A stretch of DNA of 62,086 nucleotides from IMG/VR virus record IMGVR_UViG_3300009093_000013, positions 1-62,086 of that record. One strand, 5' to 3'. The position numbers and the translations under genes are program-made. This document shows, piece after piece, positions 23,781 to 32,969 of this stretch (within the stretch, counting starts at the first letter, position 1; each line of letters opens with the position of its first letter). This DNA is from a virus. The notes below the pieces were generated by a model. That model was not told the DNA's origin and did not search any database. It worked only from the letters and a program-made list of their open reading frames with translations.

Positions 23781-25513
23781 TGGTGGCCTTTGCCGCCTGC
23801 CGCTTTTTCCATGACTTTCGCGAAGGCTTCCGGGTCCTGCTTTTGCAGCGCCGCAAGTTGAGCAGCCTGCGCTTCTTCCCTCTTCGTCAGTCGCTGTAGC
23901 AGCTTCTTCTTGTGCGGGAAGGGCAGTTCTTCGATGCCGGAGTGCGGATCGACCAGATTCGCCTTGAGGCCGAACGCGATCAACTGTTGGTGATCGTCGG
24001 CGAAGATCGGCGAGGACGAATGGCTATCGACCGTCACGCGCCTGTCTTCGGGAATATCGGCCAAAGTAAACTTCGTGGCCTCGATCTTCTCGACTGAATC
24101 GCCAGTGGTCCAATAATTATGCGGGTCTTTCGCTTCCATGAGTGAGAGGCGCAAATCTCCAGCCGCCGCACACTGCCGCTCGACCAAAAGGGATCGATCC
24201 CGCAATCTGGGCGAGGCGGTTTTCATCATCGTGTCAGCATGGACGCCCGCTCTTACGCCAGGTTCGCCTTGGCCGGACAGGATGTTGTCGAAGCCGCCGA
24301 TCATGTTGATGATCTTGACCATGTATTCCAGCATCTGGAGAGCCTGCGTGGGCATTTGAGGCGTGAGGTCCGTCATTGTCGCGCCGGGGGATGCGTTGAT
24401 GAATCCCGCCCCCCTCATCTGCCCATAGCGTTCCTCGGTAATACCGTCGTCACCGGCAAATCCGATGATCTTGTCGATCTGAAGGCCGTACAGGCGTTTT
24501 GTGTCCTCTGCCCAAATCGACAGAAGCTCTTGCGGGGAGATCAGATCCAATAACTCCGACCGGCCCCAGAAATCTCCCCAGGCGCGGTTTGGCTGGATCA
24601 GGGTGTAGGGGTGGAGCATACTCTTCGCCCCGGAAATCAACAGGTTCGACTTCCGCATCCGGGGGGCAATGAGAATATCGGGCTCGATGATCTGGATCGT
24701 GGTGTAGTCGTCTTCGTCCTTCACCCAAAGCTCGTGCATCTTGACCATATCGGCGGTCAATTGGGTTCCCGGAGGTCCGCCCCCGGTATCCGCCGCAAGC
24801 TGCACGATGCCGCCGGGCTGCATCCGGGTCATGCCCACGTCGCTGGTGTTCAGCGGAGAGGTAGACAGGACCGAATGCGAGAAGCTGTTGTATTCGTCGT
24901 CGGCAAGGCCCTTCTTGGAATTGCTCTTGACCTGGCGGAACAGGTAGTCGGCGTTCGGGAGGTGATGAATTCTTCGCCAGACCTCGGGCAGGGACAGGGT
25001 GATGGTCTCGCACATCGCCTCCTGTCTTGAGAGGTCGTTGATATCCTCGCGGTAGACGCCGAACTGCCAGGGCATGACGAGAGAGGACCGGGCGACGTTG
25101 GTTGATTCCTCTCCCTCCTGTTCCGTCCACTGCTTCAGCAGGCAGGAGCCGTACTTGAGGGATTCGAACACGCCCTGACCGAACAGCATGTCGGTGTTAT
25201 TGCGCTCCCAATCCCGCGTGAGAACGTCCGCAGCAACATCCCCCCTTGCGGTGATGTCCGGCGGGTACAGGTTTTCGAAGTCAATGGAAAACCGGAGGTC
25301 GGTCGGGCTGTAGAGATGGGCGGAGAGCCGGTCCAGGTGGGCGTAAAGCAGGTTGATCAGCGAGCGGGCGCTTCCGTCGATCCTGCCGGTCTCGGTGATG
25401 GCGTTGAGAACCCGATAATAGGCCGAGCGCGTGCCCGCAGAGGCCCGACAGATCGCCACGGTTTCGTTGGCGAAATTGATCAGGTCTTTTCTATCGGTCG
25501 GAACGCGCAGCAT
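23777..25513 (-). CDS. Portal protein
   Basis: 578 aa, the usual size for podoviral portal (head-tail connector) proteins, and encoded between terminase and scaffold/capsid genes. The N-terminal half is helical with D-R-L-S-A-H-L-Y-S-P-T-D-L near residues 90-102. A central W-V-K-D-E-D-D-Y region and a C-terminal Lys/Gln/Ala-rich helix (about 535-570) match a wing, clip and crown/barrel plan. It forms the ring through which DNA is packaged and ejected. Confidence 0.85.
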   Translation of the reverse strand: MLRVPTDRKDLINFANETVAICRASAGTRSAYYRVLNAITETGRIDGSARSLINLLYAHLDRLSAHLYSPTDLRFSIDFENLYPPDITARGDVAADVLTRDWERNNTDMLFGQGVFESLKYGSCLLKQWTEQEGEESTNVARSSLVMPWQFGVYREDINDLSRQEAMCETITLSLPEVWRRIHHLPNADYLFRQVKSNSKKGLADDEYNSFSHSVLSTSPLNTSDVGMTRMQPGGIVQLAADTGGGPPGTQLTADMVKMHELWVKDEDDYTTIQIIEPDILIAPRMRKSNLLISGAKSMLHPYTLIQPNRAWGDFWGRSELLDLISPQELLSIWAEDTKRLYGLQIDKIIGFAGDDGITEERYGQMRGAGFINASPGATMTDLTPQMPTQALQMLEYMVKIINMIGGFDNILSGQGEPGVRAGVHADTMMKTASPRLRDRSLLVERQCAAAGDLRLSLMEAKDPHNYWTTGDSVEKIEATKFTLADIPEDRRVTVDSHSSSPIFADDHQQLIAFGLKANLVDPHSGIEELPFPHKKKLLQRLTKREEAQAAQLAALQKQDPEAFAKVMEKAAGGKGHH

Positions 25514-25528
25514 ATCGAATTGTCCTCG

Positions 25529-26104
25529 TTATCCGGTATGCGTGCCGATTTCAGCGCGCCTGTTCATCTCGCGGTGGTTCTGCGTGTGGAATTGGTTCAG
25601 CATTGTCCTAGTCTTCGCCCCAGCATAGGCATTCGGGCCGGTAGTTGTAGCCGCCGCGTATTGCTGTGGCGTATTTCCGAGCGCATCGGGGACTGTTCCG
25701 GCGGTGTGGCCGAACAATCCGGGGTTGGCGTCGATGGCCTTGGTCACTTCGTTGACGACCGGGACCGCCGCAATGTCCCCTTCCCGGAGATTGTCTTGCA
25801 GGTTGGTGATCTTGAGGTCGGAGAACTCGGATATATCCCCGCCGGTCATCTCGGCCGCCGCGTGCATCCGGTCTTCGGACTGCGCCTCCATCTGGCGATA
25901 GGTCCCGTCAACGGCCTTCCCGATGGATTTGGCGATATGCGGGGCAACGATAGCCTTATCGAATCCTTCCATCGAATCGTACCCGCAAATCCCGCAGAAG
26001 CGGGGTAGGGGATCGTCCTCGATAGAGGGGTGGTGCATGTAGCGGAACCTGTGAGGGGGATGGTCGTCGGTTCCTGGACACTCATAGGTCAATTGGATGG
26101 TCAT
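25529..26104 (-). CDS. Phage protein between terminase and portal, possible zinc-binding end
   Basis: The ATG at 26104 overlaps the terminase stop in an ATGA. The 191-aa product has Cys at about residues 9, 37 and 40 with His nearby (a partial C-x2-C finger) and a mostly helical middle. Its end is rich in Asn, Thr and Ala. A protein of this type often fills this slot in alphaproteobacterial podoviruses; role unknown. Confidence 0.6.
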   Translation of the reverse strand: MTIQLTYECPGTDDHPPHRFRYMHHPSIEDDPLPRFCGICGYDSMEGFDKAIVAPHIAKSIGKAVDGTYRQMEAQSEDRMHAAAEMTGGDISEFSDLKITNLQDNLREGDIAAVPVVNEVTKAIDANPGLFGHTAGTVPDALGNTPQQYAAATTTGPNAYAGAKTRTMLNQFHTQNHREMNRRAEIGTHTG

Positions 26105-28050
26105 CGCCGCACGCCCCTGCGCCATGCGTCTCGGGCGGATTGAATCTGAGCGCGTTTCCGCTGGGATTCCTTCGCCGCGAAGAAATATTGAAGCTGGTTG
26201 GTGTGGAACATCGAGGCTTGCTCATGGATAGTCAGCCGGCGCTTTGCCTGCTCGCTCTCACGCGTCCGTCCGAGGGACGACATCTGCTTGCGGACCCGCT
26301 CTTCCCAGCAACGCACACCCATCGCCAGGGCCATAACGCGGTCGTCCTTCTTCGACCCGCCGGCCTCGATTGAATCGCCTTCGCGGGTGATCGACTTCAT
26401 TTCCTCCAGCGTGTCCATCGACCGGATGATGCAGTGGTTATGCTCGGCGAAGTCTCTCAGGCGCTCCATGATGGACACCTTGAGCCGCCCGGTGGTCTTC
26501 CAATGGTAATTTTTGCCCGGAGCCATAGCGTCCGCGCGACCGTACAGGTAGTTTTTGACGTTAGCGAAGATGTCGCGGAGGCCCCTTTCTTCCACCTGTT
26601 GGGGCTGATATCCCCTGTTCAACTGGTGTTTGAGGTCGCGTAGCTCCAGCCATACGGATTCACCGGGGCCGTTCAGTTCAAGGATGAAGTAACACTCCTT
26701 GTACCAGCCCAATAGGCTCGCGATCACCCATGCAAACTGCTTGGTGTTGATCAGCGGCCAAGCATATTCCGCGACCTGCTCGACGCAATCTGCATAGCAG
26801 CGCAGAACCTGGATCGCGGAGCGGTCGTTGTCCTCGTTCGAGCCGAAAGCCGGGTCGGCGGAGAGGACATAGACGCCATCCGGGTCCGGTTCCTCCCATA
26901 CTTTGAGCTGGACAGACTTCGCATTGTGCGCCTTGTAGACAGAGCAGGCGGTGAAATCGATGCCGGCGGAATAGGCGTAGGTATTGTATTTCTTGCTAGC
27001 GTGCTTGTTAGCCAGTTCGGTGAGATTCGCGGGTTCGAAGAAGGTGGCGCCCGTCATTTGGAACGCCTCTTCCTCGGTCCAGGGCTGCTCCTGGATCTTC
27101 AGAACGTCGCCCTCGAACTCGACCGGCGCATCCCCCGAAGACTGAGCCCCAGGATCCATCTTGCGGCGATACCAAGCCAATTGCTCTTGGGTCACATCCC
27201 AATCGTACTGATCTTTGACCTGCTTGATCTTGCGGGCTTCGTTTTCCGAGGGCGGTTGAGTGCCGTAGCGGGCGAAATCCGGGTGATTGCGGGAAATCTG
27301 TTGGTTGTCCTTGGCCCACCAGCCCAGGAAGATCGTGACTTGGTGATCAGGATCGGCCTTGGCGTCCTCCCACATCTCATGCCACTGGTTATAGCCACGG
27401 GCGGTCGATTCCCAAATATAGAGGCGGTCCGGAAAGTCCTCCGCCATCGCGTTTTTGTAGCTCTCAAGACCTTCCGTATTATCCCACGAACACATTTCTG
27501 AGTTGTGGCTGAAGTTAATGCCGCTCGACCGGCCCAAAGTGCCCGATGATTTGGATTGTCGGACACCAGCGGAGGCGAAATTCAGCAGGGAATGGTTGCT
27601 CAACTCCAAAAGCGTCCGGTTTTCCCTCTGAATTCCCGGAAATCCGAGGTTTTTCGGCAGGGACTTGATCATGGTGAGTAGTTCTAGGCGGGCTTCCTCC
27701 TTGTGATCGCTGGTATCGAAGGTCACATAGCCATGCAACCCGGCATGGACGCCGTTCCAGAACAGGGTGAGGGCGCGGGAGAAGGTTGAAATGCCCAACT
27801 GGCGGGACTTGAGGATTTTGAAGTCGTGCTTTCCCTCGCGCAGCCCTTTCAAGATGCTGTCCAGAAGGCGGAGTTGGGCGCGGTAAACATGCTCCCCAAG
27901 GATGATCTGGCCTTTTTCCTTCGAGTTGATGCGGACGTGCATCAGGAACTCAAGGAACTGCTCCTTGAAAACGTCGCACTTCTCCTGGCTCCAGCCGTAG
28001 GAGAAATCGGCGTCGAAATCCCGCTCGTATGTATACTCGTCGCCGCTCAT
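26101..28050 (-). CDS. terL: Terminase large subunit
   Basis: 649 aa. The ATPase domain has a deviant Walker A at residues 81-88 (K-S-R-Q-L-G-I-S), followed near 211-219 by a Y-I-W-E-S-T-A-R-G segment typical of the Walker B and coupling region. The nuclease domain begins near D399 (S-A-D-P-A-F-G) with a distal K-K-D-D-R-V-M-A-L-A. It cuts concatemers and pumps DNA through the portal. No separate small subunit is recognisable; the 88-aa protein just upstream is the best positional candidate. Confidence 0.93.
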   Translation of the reverse strand: MSGDEYTYERDFDADFSYGWSQEKCDVFKEQFLEFLMHVRINSKEKGQIILGEHVYRAQLRLLDSILKGLREGKHDFKILKSRQLGISTFSRALTLFWNGVHAGLHGYVTFDTSDHKEEARLELLTMIKSLPKNLGFPGIQRENRTLLELSNHSLLNFASAGVRQSKSSGTLGRSSGINFSHNSEMCSWDNTEGLESYKNAMAEDFPDRLYIWESTARGYNQWHEMWEDAKADPDHQVTIFLGWWAKDNQQISRNHPDFARYGTQPPSENEARKIKQVKDQYDWDVTQEQLAWYRRKMDPGAQSSGDAPVEFEGDVLKIQEQPWTEEEAFQMTGATFFEPANLTELANKHASKKYNTYAYSAGIDFTACSVYKAHNAKSVQLKVWEEPDPDGVYVLSADPAFGSNEDNDRSAIQVLRCYADCVEQVAEYAWPLINTKQFAWVIASLLGWYKECYFILELNGPGESVWLELRDLKHQLNRGYQPQQVEERGLRDIFANVKNYLYGRADAMAPGKNYHWKTTGRLKVSIMERLRDFAEHNHCIIRSMDTLEEMKSITREGDSIEAGGSKKDDRVMALAMGVRCWEERVRKQMSSLGRTRESEQAKRRLTIHEQASMFHTNQLQYFFAAKESQRKRAQIQSARDAWRRGVRR

Positions 28051-28313
28051 CGCCGACCGTAACTCTGGCCCAATCGCTCTGCCTCCTGGATTTCGGACAG
28101 GGCGATCTCCGCCGTGGTGCGCAGCAGGCCCCAGAAGATGGCGGCGCTCTGGCTGTTATCCAGGACCAGGAGGGATTTCTGCTTGCCGTCCGGGGGAACG
28201 ATCACGAACGCGCCCGAGAAATCCTCGGCGGCGTTCTTGGCGATCCGCTCCGCCATTTCGGTGAAGGCGGATGTGTGATCGATGGGGGTGGCGGTGGGTT
28301 CGATGTAGGTCAC
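28047..28313 (-). CDS. Small phage protein upstream of terminase
   Basis: GTG start at 28313 overlaps the upstream TGA. 88 aa; a beta-rich centre (F-V-I-V-P-P-D-G-K) and a helical C-terminus. It directly precedes terminase with a 4-bp overlap. A small terminase subunit is possible by position but no DNA-binding motif is evident. Confidence 0.6.
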   Translation of the reverse strand: MTYIEPTATPIDHTSAFTEMAERIAKNAAEDFSGAFVIVPPDGKQKSLLVLDNSQSAAIFWGLLRTTAEIALSEIQEAERLGQSYGRR

Positions 28314-29050
28314 AGCTCAATCCCCTTCATCGCCAGAAACCGCTCATAGACCGCGAAGTCTCGGACGTGGGTCAGCGCGTCGATCCCATAAGGGAAGAAA
28401 TGTTCGATGTTGTTGACCGTCAGCCGGTTGAGGTCATCGCGGAAGGTTCGGATCGGGAGGACGAACAGTTCATCCTTGAACAGTCGTTCGCAGACCATCT
28501 CGGGGATTTCCATCGGGTCTGCCGAGCGGGTCCTGTTCTCCCAATCGTACCGCTCAACAAAGCGGCTTTCCTTCAGGTACTGGACATCCAACAGCATGAT
28601 GCCGTTTTCGAGGAAGTTGTAGGTGGTGTCCCAGGGGATCGACACCTTGACGCCGGTCCTGCGCATCTTCTCGATCATGGGGGTGATCGGGAGGGCTAGG
28701 ATGTTGTCGCAGTCGATGTAGGCGATGTAGTCGTAGCCGACCTCTGTCGCCGTCTCGACCCCGAGCGAGAGAGCGCGCCCCCAACCGTCACGTCCCGTGG
28801 TGTTCAAATGCCCCACGTTGTCGGAGAACTGATAGACCTGCACGCTGCTGCGGTTGTCGCCTAGGATCATCCGGTCATCCCAACCGGGGGACGCACTATC
28901 GACAATCAAAACCTCGGCGTTCGGGTTCAGCTTGAGCGCAACATCCACCCACAGCTTGACAACCCTAGCGCCGTAGTTCTGCGCGCCTTCTGTGCCAGCG
29001 CTGATATACGAGGTGCCGAGGATCAGCGTCTTACAGGTATCGGTGGTCAT
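28310..29050 (-). CDS. Glycosyltransferase-like protein (GT-A type)
   Basis: 246 aa. The pattern is that of a GT-A fold: an N-terminal beta strand and loop, then Y-I-A-Y-I-D-C-D-N near residues 108-116, where D113-x-D115 would bind the metal and nucleotide sugar. An E-N-G-I-M-L-L-D segment follows. It is part of the sugar cassette 28.3-32.8 kb. Probable acceptors are capsid or tail proteins, or host surface glycans (inference). Confidence 0.7.
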   Translation of the reverse strand: MTTDTCKTLILGTSYISAGTEGAQNYGARVVKLWVDVALKLNPNAEVLIVDSASPGWDDRMILGDNRSSVQVYQFSDNVGHLNTTGRDGWGRALSLGVETATEVGYDYIAYIDCDNILALPITPMIEKMRRTGVKVSIPWDTTYNFLENGIMLLDVQYLKESRFVERYDWENRTRSADPMEIPEMVCERLFKDELFVLPIRTFRDDLNRLTVNNIEHFFPYGIDALTHVRDFAVYERFLAMKGIEL

Positions 29051-29243
29051 GCTGATCCTTCACCATCTCGTTCAGCGCGCCGTTGATCGACCATGCATTG
29101 GTTACAGATCTGGCCTTATCGGCGTCCACGCCCGAATAGATCGAGGTCTTGCCGTTCTTCCATTTGACATGAAGTTCCTTCGTCTCGGGATCGTGGCCGA
29201 TCTCGGCGACTGTCGAGGAAAATACAGGCTGCATGGTGGGCAT
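29031..29243 (-). CDS. KTSC-domain protein
   Basis: 70 aa matching the KTSC pattern: S-S-T-V-A-E-I-G-H-D, then L-H-V-K-W-K-N-G-K and I-Y-S-G-V, and a C-terminal N-G-A-L-N half-helix. KTSC domains are small, often fused or next to RNA- or DNA-related proteins; function poorly known. It lies between two glycosyltransferase genes with overlaps on both sides. Confidence 0.7.
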   Translation of the reverse strand: MPTMQPVFSSTVAEIGHDPETKELHVKWKNGKTSIYSGVDADKARSVTNAWSINGALNEMVKDQHDHRYL

Positions 29244-30604
29244 CAGCCGACCCTCTCCTTCAGCGCCTCAACGATCCGCTCGAATACCGGCCCCCACTGA
29301 CCATCCGGCCCCTGTCGGAATAGCGTCGTCTTATCGTCCCAAACGGGATGATCTCGATGCCGACCGCACCGGAAATCCCCGCTGCCGTAATATGGATATG
29401 GAACCCAGCACTCGACACCCAAAAGCCCGGCAATGTGTCTCGGTGCGCTCTCCACCGTTACCACCAGGTCAAGATCACGCATGATCGAGGCCGTCTCGGC
29501 GACATCGCGAATATAGGGGGAGAGGTCCTTTACCAATGCCTGTGCGCCGGCTGCATGGATGTCAGCCGCACGGGGGCCGACCTGCAAGCCGTAGAGCTGC
29601 ACGCCGGGGACGCGGCAGAGTTCCAAGACCTGCTCGATGTTGAACGACCGCCATCGGTCGATATCGTTCTGCGTCGATCCGGCCCACGCGACGCCGACAT
29701 GGAACTTCTTGCCGGGGGTTTTCCAGGGCACGGTCGCGGCAAGGCTGGTATAGGGGACCTTCGGAGCCTTGGCGTTGACGATCTCCTTATCTGTCAGAAC
29801 ACGGGCGAAGGGCAGGGACGTGATCGCGCACCAGTAGTCAGCCGCCGGCAGAGCCTGCACAAGCGGGCCGACCTCGACCGAGGGGTATCTTTCGAACATT
29901 TGTGCGACGAACCGGACAAGCTCGGACTGGACCTGCAATATGACCTTGACGCCGCCGGTCGGAACGAAGCGGAGGAAGGACAGCGTATCCCCCAATCCCT
30001 GCTCGGCGACGACCAGCAGGGTTTTCCCCTCGATGTCCTCCCCCATCCACCGGGGATAGGGATAGTTCAGGTAGTTGGCGTATTGCTGGAGGCGGTATTC
30101 GAACTTGGCTTCGAAGTGCTTGAACCCCTCCTGCCAGCGTTCGGAATTGAGACAGGCGATTGCCAGCGCAAATTCCGTGATCGGCTGCTTGTCCAGTTCG
30201 AAAGCCTGCTTGGCGAGTTCGTATGAACGTTCTGTGTTGTTGTCAGCCAGTTCGATGATCGACAGGTTGACCAATGCGAACGGATGATCGGGCTGCATCT
30301 CCAAGGCCCGCTCGGTATAAATCCGCGCCTCGGCGTTCATGCCCCGGTGATAGAGCCGGTGGCCGAGATTGACGACGGCGGCGATGTTATCCGGAGCCAG
30401 GGAGACAGCCTGGCGGGCGGCGGCGACACACGCGGGGAGCAGGTTCATATCCCCGTTGGCGTTGCTGACCGTGATCCAGCCCTCTGGAAATGAGGGATCG
30501 ACCATGACCGATGACGTGAACAGCCGATAGGCATGGGCGGCATCCGAGGGCAGAACCTGGATGGCCTTGTTATAGAAATCGACGGCTTGTTCGCGCGGGT
30601 TCAT
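29243..30604 (-). CDS. TPR-linked glycosyltransferase
   Basis: Start at 30604 (ATGA overlap). The 453-aa protein has N-terminal tetratricopeptide repeats through about residue 190, with the familiar A-Y-x-L-A and A-L-E-M-Q-P-D-H patterns. A C-terminal glycosyltransferase domain follows: G-L-G-D-T-L-S-F near 210 and G-V-A-W-A-G-S-T-Q-N-D near 325, a loop also seen in GT41-like and heptosyltransferase-like enzymes. It may add sugars to a phage or host protein. Confidence 0.75.
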   Translation of the reverse strand: MNPREQAVDFYNKAIQVLPSDAAHAYRLFTSSVMVDPSFPEGWITVSNANGDMNLLPACVAAARQAVSLAPDNIAAVVNLGHRLYHRGMNAEARIYTERALEMQPDHPFALVNLSIIELADNNTERSYELAKQAFELDKQPITEFALAIACLNSERWQEGFKHFEAKFEYRLQQYANYLNYPYPRWMGEDIEGKTLLVVAEQGLGDTLSFLRFVPTGGVKVILQVQSELVRFVAQMFERYPSVEVGPLVQALPAADYWCAITSLPFARVLTDKEIVNAKAPKVPYTSLAATVPWKTPGKKFHVGVAWAGSTQNDIDRWRSFNIEQVLELCRVPGVQLYGLQVGPRAADIHAAGAQALVKDLSPYIRDVAETASIMRDLDLVVTVESAPRHIAGLLGVECWVPYPYYGSGDFRCGRHRDHPVWDDKTTLFRQGPDGQWGPVFERIVEALKERVG

Positions 30605-31803
30605 TCCAGCGTCACCTTCGGGAAGTAGGTCAGGAACTTGTCGTCGCATTCAGGACGAGCCGCCTTGATCCGCGCGATGATCTCGGTCCTGAAGTTCCAC
30701 GCCGTGATGATCCAGGCTATTTTCCCGACAGAGGGGATTTCACCAAGGACAGGTGAGCCGATGCCGGGGCAGTATTTTCCCTGCTTGAGGGGCGAGTCAT
30801 CCATGATGAAGGCGAGATCGAGGTACGCGTAGTTGAGGAACATCATCGCCTTGGCCGCCGCTCCGTACCCGGCGAGAACCCGCCCTTCCCGTTTGAGAAG
30901 GGCCATGGTTGAGCGGACATGCTCGACATGGACATCGAACTTGGATTGCAGGGTCGCATACAAGTCCAGGTTGTAATAGGCGAGAGACTTTTCCCGCTGC
31001 CAGACATAGTAGCCCCCGGCTGAAGAGGCGGGATCGGCGGACAGGCTCACCAGGTACGAAGTACCGTGGATCGCGACATGCTCGATGTCCACGATATGCA
31101 GGCCGGCCCTTGAGGCGAGGGTCTTGAACGAGTTGGCGGTGAAGAACGACAGATGCTCGTGATAGCAGGTGTCGAAGTCCGCGTTCTTCAACATCTCAGC
31201 CTGGCTGGTCTGGATATAAATCCGTCCGCCTGGAGCGAGATACTTCTTGGCGAGGGTCAGGAATTTCAGTGGATCCGAAACGTGCCCCAGGACGTTCATC
31301 GCGACGATCACGTCGAAGGACGACCAATTGCGGGATTCCATCTGCTCTTCGATCCCGTCGCCCCAAAAGGCGTGTATCGTCGGGATGTCCTCCGGAGATA
31401 GGTTGCTTGCCGGGTCTACGCCCGCAACGAAGTGGCCTTTATGCGCGAAGGCCCGCAGGAGCGAACCATCATTCGACGCGATGTCGAGAACGTGGAATTT
31501 TCTTCCACTCTTGCCGACATCCTGCTCGACCCGCTCCACGAAGGCCGTAAAATAGTCCCGCAAGGTTTTGCTGGTCCCGGAAGCATAGGCGTAATCCCGG
31601 TAGAGGATTTCGGGATCGACCGCTATCGCCTGTTGCGAGTGCCAGCAGGACATGCAGACGTTGATCTTGATGTCGTAGGACGGAACTTCCGTCGGTTCGG
31701 ACGTGAAGGCGTTCGCCAGGGGCTGGGCGCCGAGGTCCAGATAGCGGTGGAGGTTGTCCGATCCGCAGGCCAGACAGTGGCGCAGGAGCGTGAAGTCGGT
31801 CAT
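30601..31803 (-). CDS. SAM-dependent C-methyltransferase of sugar type
   Basis: 400 aa in three parts. A zinc-binding N-terminus has Cys10, Cys13, Cys50 and Cys53. A class I SAM-binding domain follows, with V-L-D-I-A-S-N-D-G-S at about 105-114. The C-terminal domain has a G-Y-G-A-A-A-K motif. This arrangement is that of NDP-hexose C-methyltransferases (TylCIII/NovU type), which methylate nucleotide-sugar intermediates. It is coupled to the epimerase gene upstream. Confidence 0.82.
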   Translation of the reverse strand: MTDFTLLRHCLACGSDNLHRYLDLGAQPLANAFTSEPTEVPSYDIKINVCMSCWHSQQAIAVDPEILYRDYAYASGTSKTLRDYFTAFVERVEQDVGKSGRKFHVLDIASNDGSLLRAFAHKGHFVAGVDPASNLSPEDIPTIHAFWGDGIEEQMESRNWSSFDVIVAMNVLGHVSDPLKFLTLAKKYLAPGGRIYIQTSQAEMLKNADFDTCYHEHLSFFTANSFKTLASRAGLHIVDIEHVAIHGTSYLVSLSADPASSAGGYYVWQREKSLAYYNLDLYATLQSKFDVHVEHVRSTMALLKREGRVLAGYGAAAKAMMFLNYAYLDLAFIMDDSPLKQGKYCPGIGSPVLGEIPSVGKIAWIITAWNFRTEIIARIKAARPECDDKFLTYFPKVTLE

Positions 31804-32627
31804 GCGGCCTTCTTCATCTTCCTGGAATAATAATCCACCAGATCGCCGATTACTGACTGAAGTGTCTCACGGGGTTCGTTGTCCGGTTCCATCGCGAAGT
31901 CGTAGGCGAATGTCGAGGGCGTTCGGTTGATCTTCGCCCCGGTCGCCTCTTTGACAGCCCATGCCGCCTGTTCCGGGCAGATGGTGAAGCTGCACAGATC
32001 ATCGATCCGCCCGATGTTCAGGGAGTCCCCGAACGCCAGGGCTTTCTCGACTGCCCAGCAGAGATCGTTCATCGCCAGGATCGGCTTGCGGATAAAGGGA
32101 TTGGCGACGTTGATAATCCCTGTTTCCAGTGCGGACTTGACCATGGCGTTCAGGATCAGGTCATGGCGCATATTGGCCGACAGCCCGCACACAGAGGCGA
32201 ACCGCAGACCGATGGAACGGGGATAGATCGTCGGAACCACCCCCTCCAGGGTGCGCTTGGTGGAATCGTAGACCGAGACGACATCGGACAGGACCGACCC
32301 GGAAGAGGCCCACAACAGCAGGGGAGGCCGGGCGGATTCCTTCATCAGCCGGATCAGCTTGAAGAATCCGGTAAGGTTGTTGCTCAGCGCCTCCATCGGG
32401 TCGTCGTCGCAGGACTTGACCGACGAATGGCCGGCGAGATGGATCACCGCGTCGTAATCCGAGAAGGCGAAGTCCTCGGTCAGATACCGGAAATCCTGCT
32501 TGACGTTCGGCAGCCCCGGATTGCCCCTGGCCTCGCTGTCGAGGGAATAAACCTCGTGCTTCCGTCCCAGGGTCGCGAAGAGCGTCGAGCCGATATACCC
32601 GCAGCCGCCGATGATTAAAATCTTCAC
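31800..32627 (-). CDS. NAD-dependent epimerase/dehydratase (extended SDR)
   Basis: 275 aa. GTG start at 32627 overlaps the upstream stop (GTGA). The Rossmann dinucleotide motif G-G-C-G-Y-I-G is at residues 7-13, D30 follows the second strand, and the catalytic Y120-x3-K124 (Y-D-S-T-K) is in place with Ser111 upstream. It should convert a nucleotide sugar for the methyltransferase and transferases encoded next. Confidence 0.85.
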   Translation of the reverse strand: MKILIIGGCGYIGSTLFATLGRKHEVYSLDSEARGNPGLPNVKQDFRYLTEDFAFSDYDAVIHLAGHSSVKSCDDDPMEALSNNLTGFFKLIRLMKESARPPLLLWASSGSVLSDVVSVYDSTKRTLEGVVPTIYPRSIGLRFASVCGLSANMRHDLILNAMVKSALETGIINVANPFIRKPILAMNDLCWAVEKALAFGDSLNIGRIDDLCSFTICPEQAAWAVKEATGAKINRTPSTFAYDFAMEPDNEPRETLQSVIGDLVDYYSRKMKKAA

Positions 32628-32791
32628 GCCGACGCCTCCGCCTTTTCGAGAAGTGCATCGCGCGCCCAGCTCCCCGGAGCCTTGCCGACCCCGTGAGCCG
32701 TCTTCTTCACCTTCTCCATCTGCTCCGGTTTCAGGCAGATCGTGAAGTGGACCGAGTGATGGTCATCTAGTGGGCGCTTCGGATACACCAT
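32624..32791 (-). CDS. Small RHH-like protein, first gene of the late operon
   Basis: 55 aa. The pattern of a short beta strand (H-S-V-H-F-T-I-C-L) followed by two helices (K-P-E-Q-M-E-K-V-K-K and G-S-W-A-R-D-A-L-L) fits a ribbon-helix-helix DNA-binding fold. The ATG at 32791 lies about one base from the predicted start of transcription, so the mRNA may be leaderless. Probable autoregulator of the late promoter. Confidence 0.65.
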   Translation of the reverse strand: MVYPKRPLDDHHSVHFTICLKPEQMEKVKKTAHGVGKAPGSWARDALLEKAEASA

Positions 32792-32798
32792 ACAAGAT

Positions 32799-32827
32799 AT
32801 AGTAGTGTCCTATACCTTGGGCGTCAA
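32799..32827 (-). promoter_or_regulatory. Promoter for the leftward late operon
   Basis: On the minus strand TTGACG is followed after 17 nt by TACTAT. Transcription would begin near 32792, next to the ATG of the first gene. It is the best sigma70-type promoter at the head of the sugar, packaging and virion genes. Confidence 0.7.
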
Positions 32828-32969
32828 CGAAATCGTGAATAAATTATCCGCACATTCCCGATTCGTCCGGGATATTTTTTCACTCGCCCCGAGTCGTTTG
32901 GATCGATATGATCATGGTTCGCGGAACGTTGGCGGTTTAGTCCTTGTCCCTCACCAGCACAGCGGGCGC

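Noticed and set aside
12045-32815. Repeated ATATAGTA-type motif as a phage-wide promoter element
   Set aside because: Copies near 12054, 23541 and 32799 look alike, but one lies inside a gene and only the last has matching promoter boxes.
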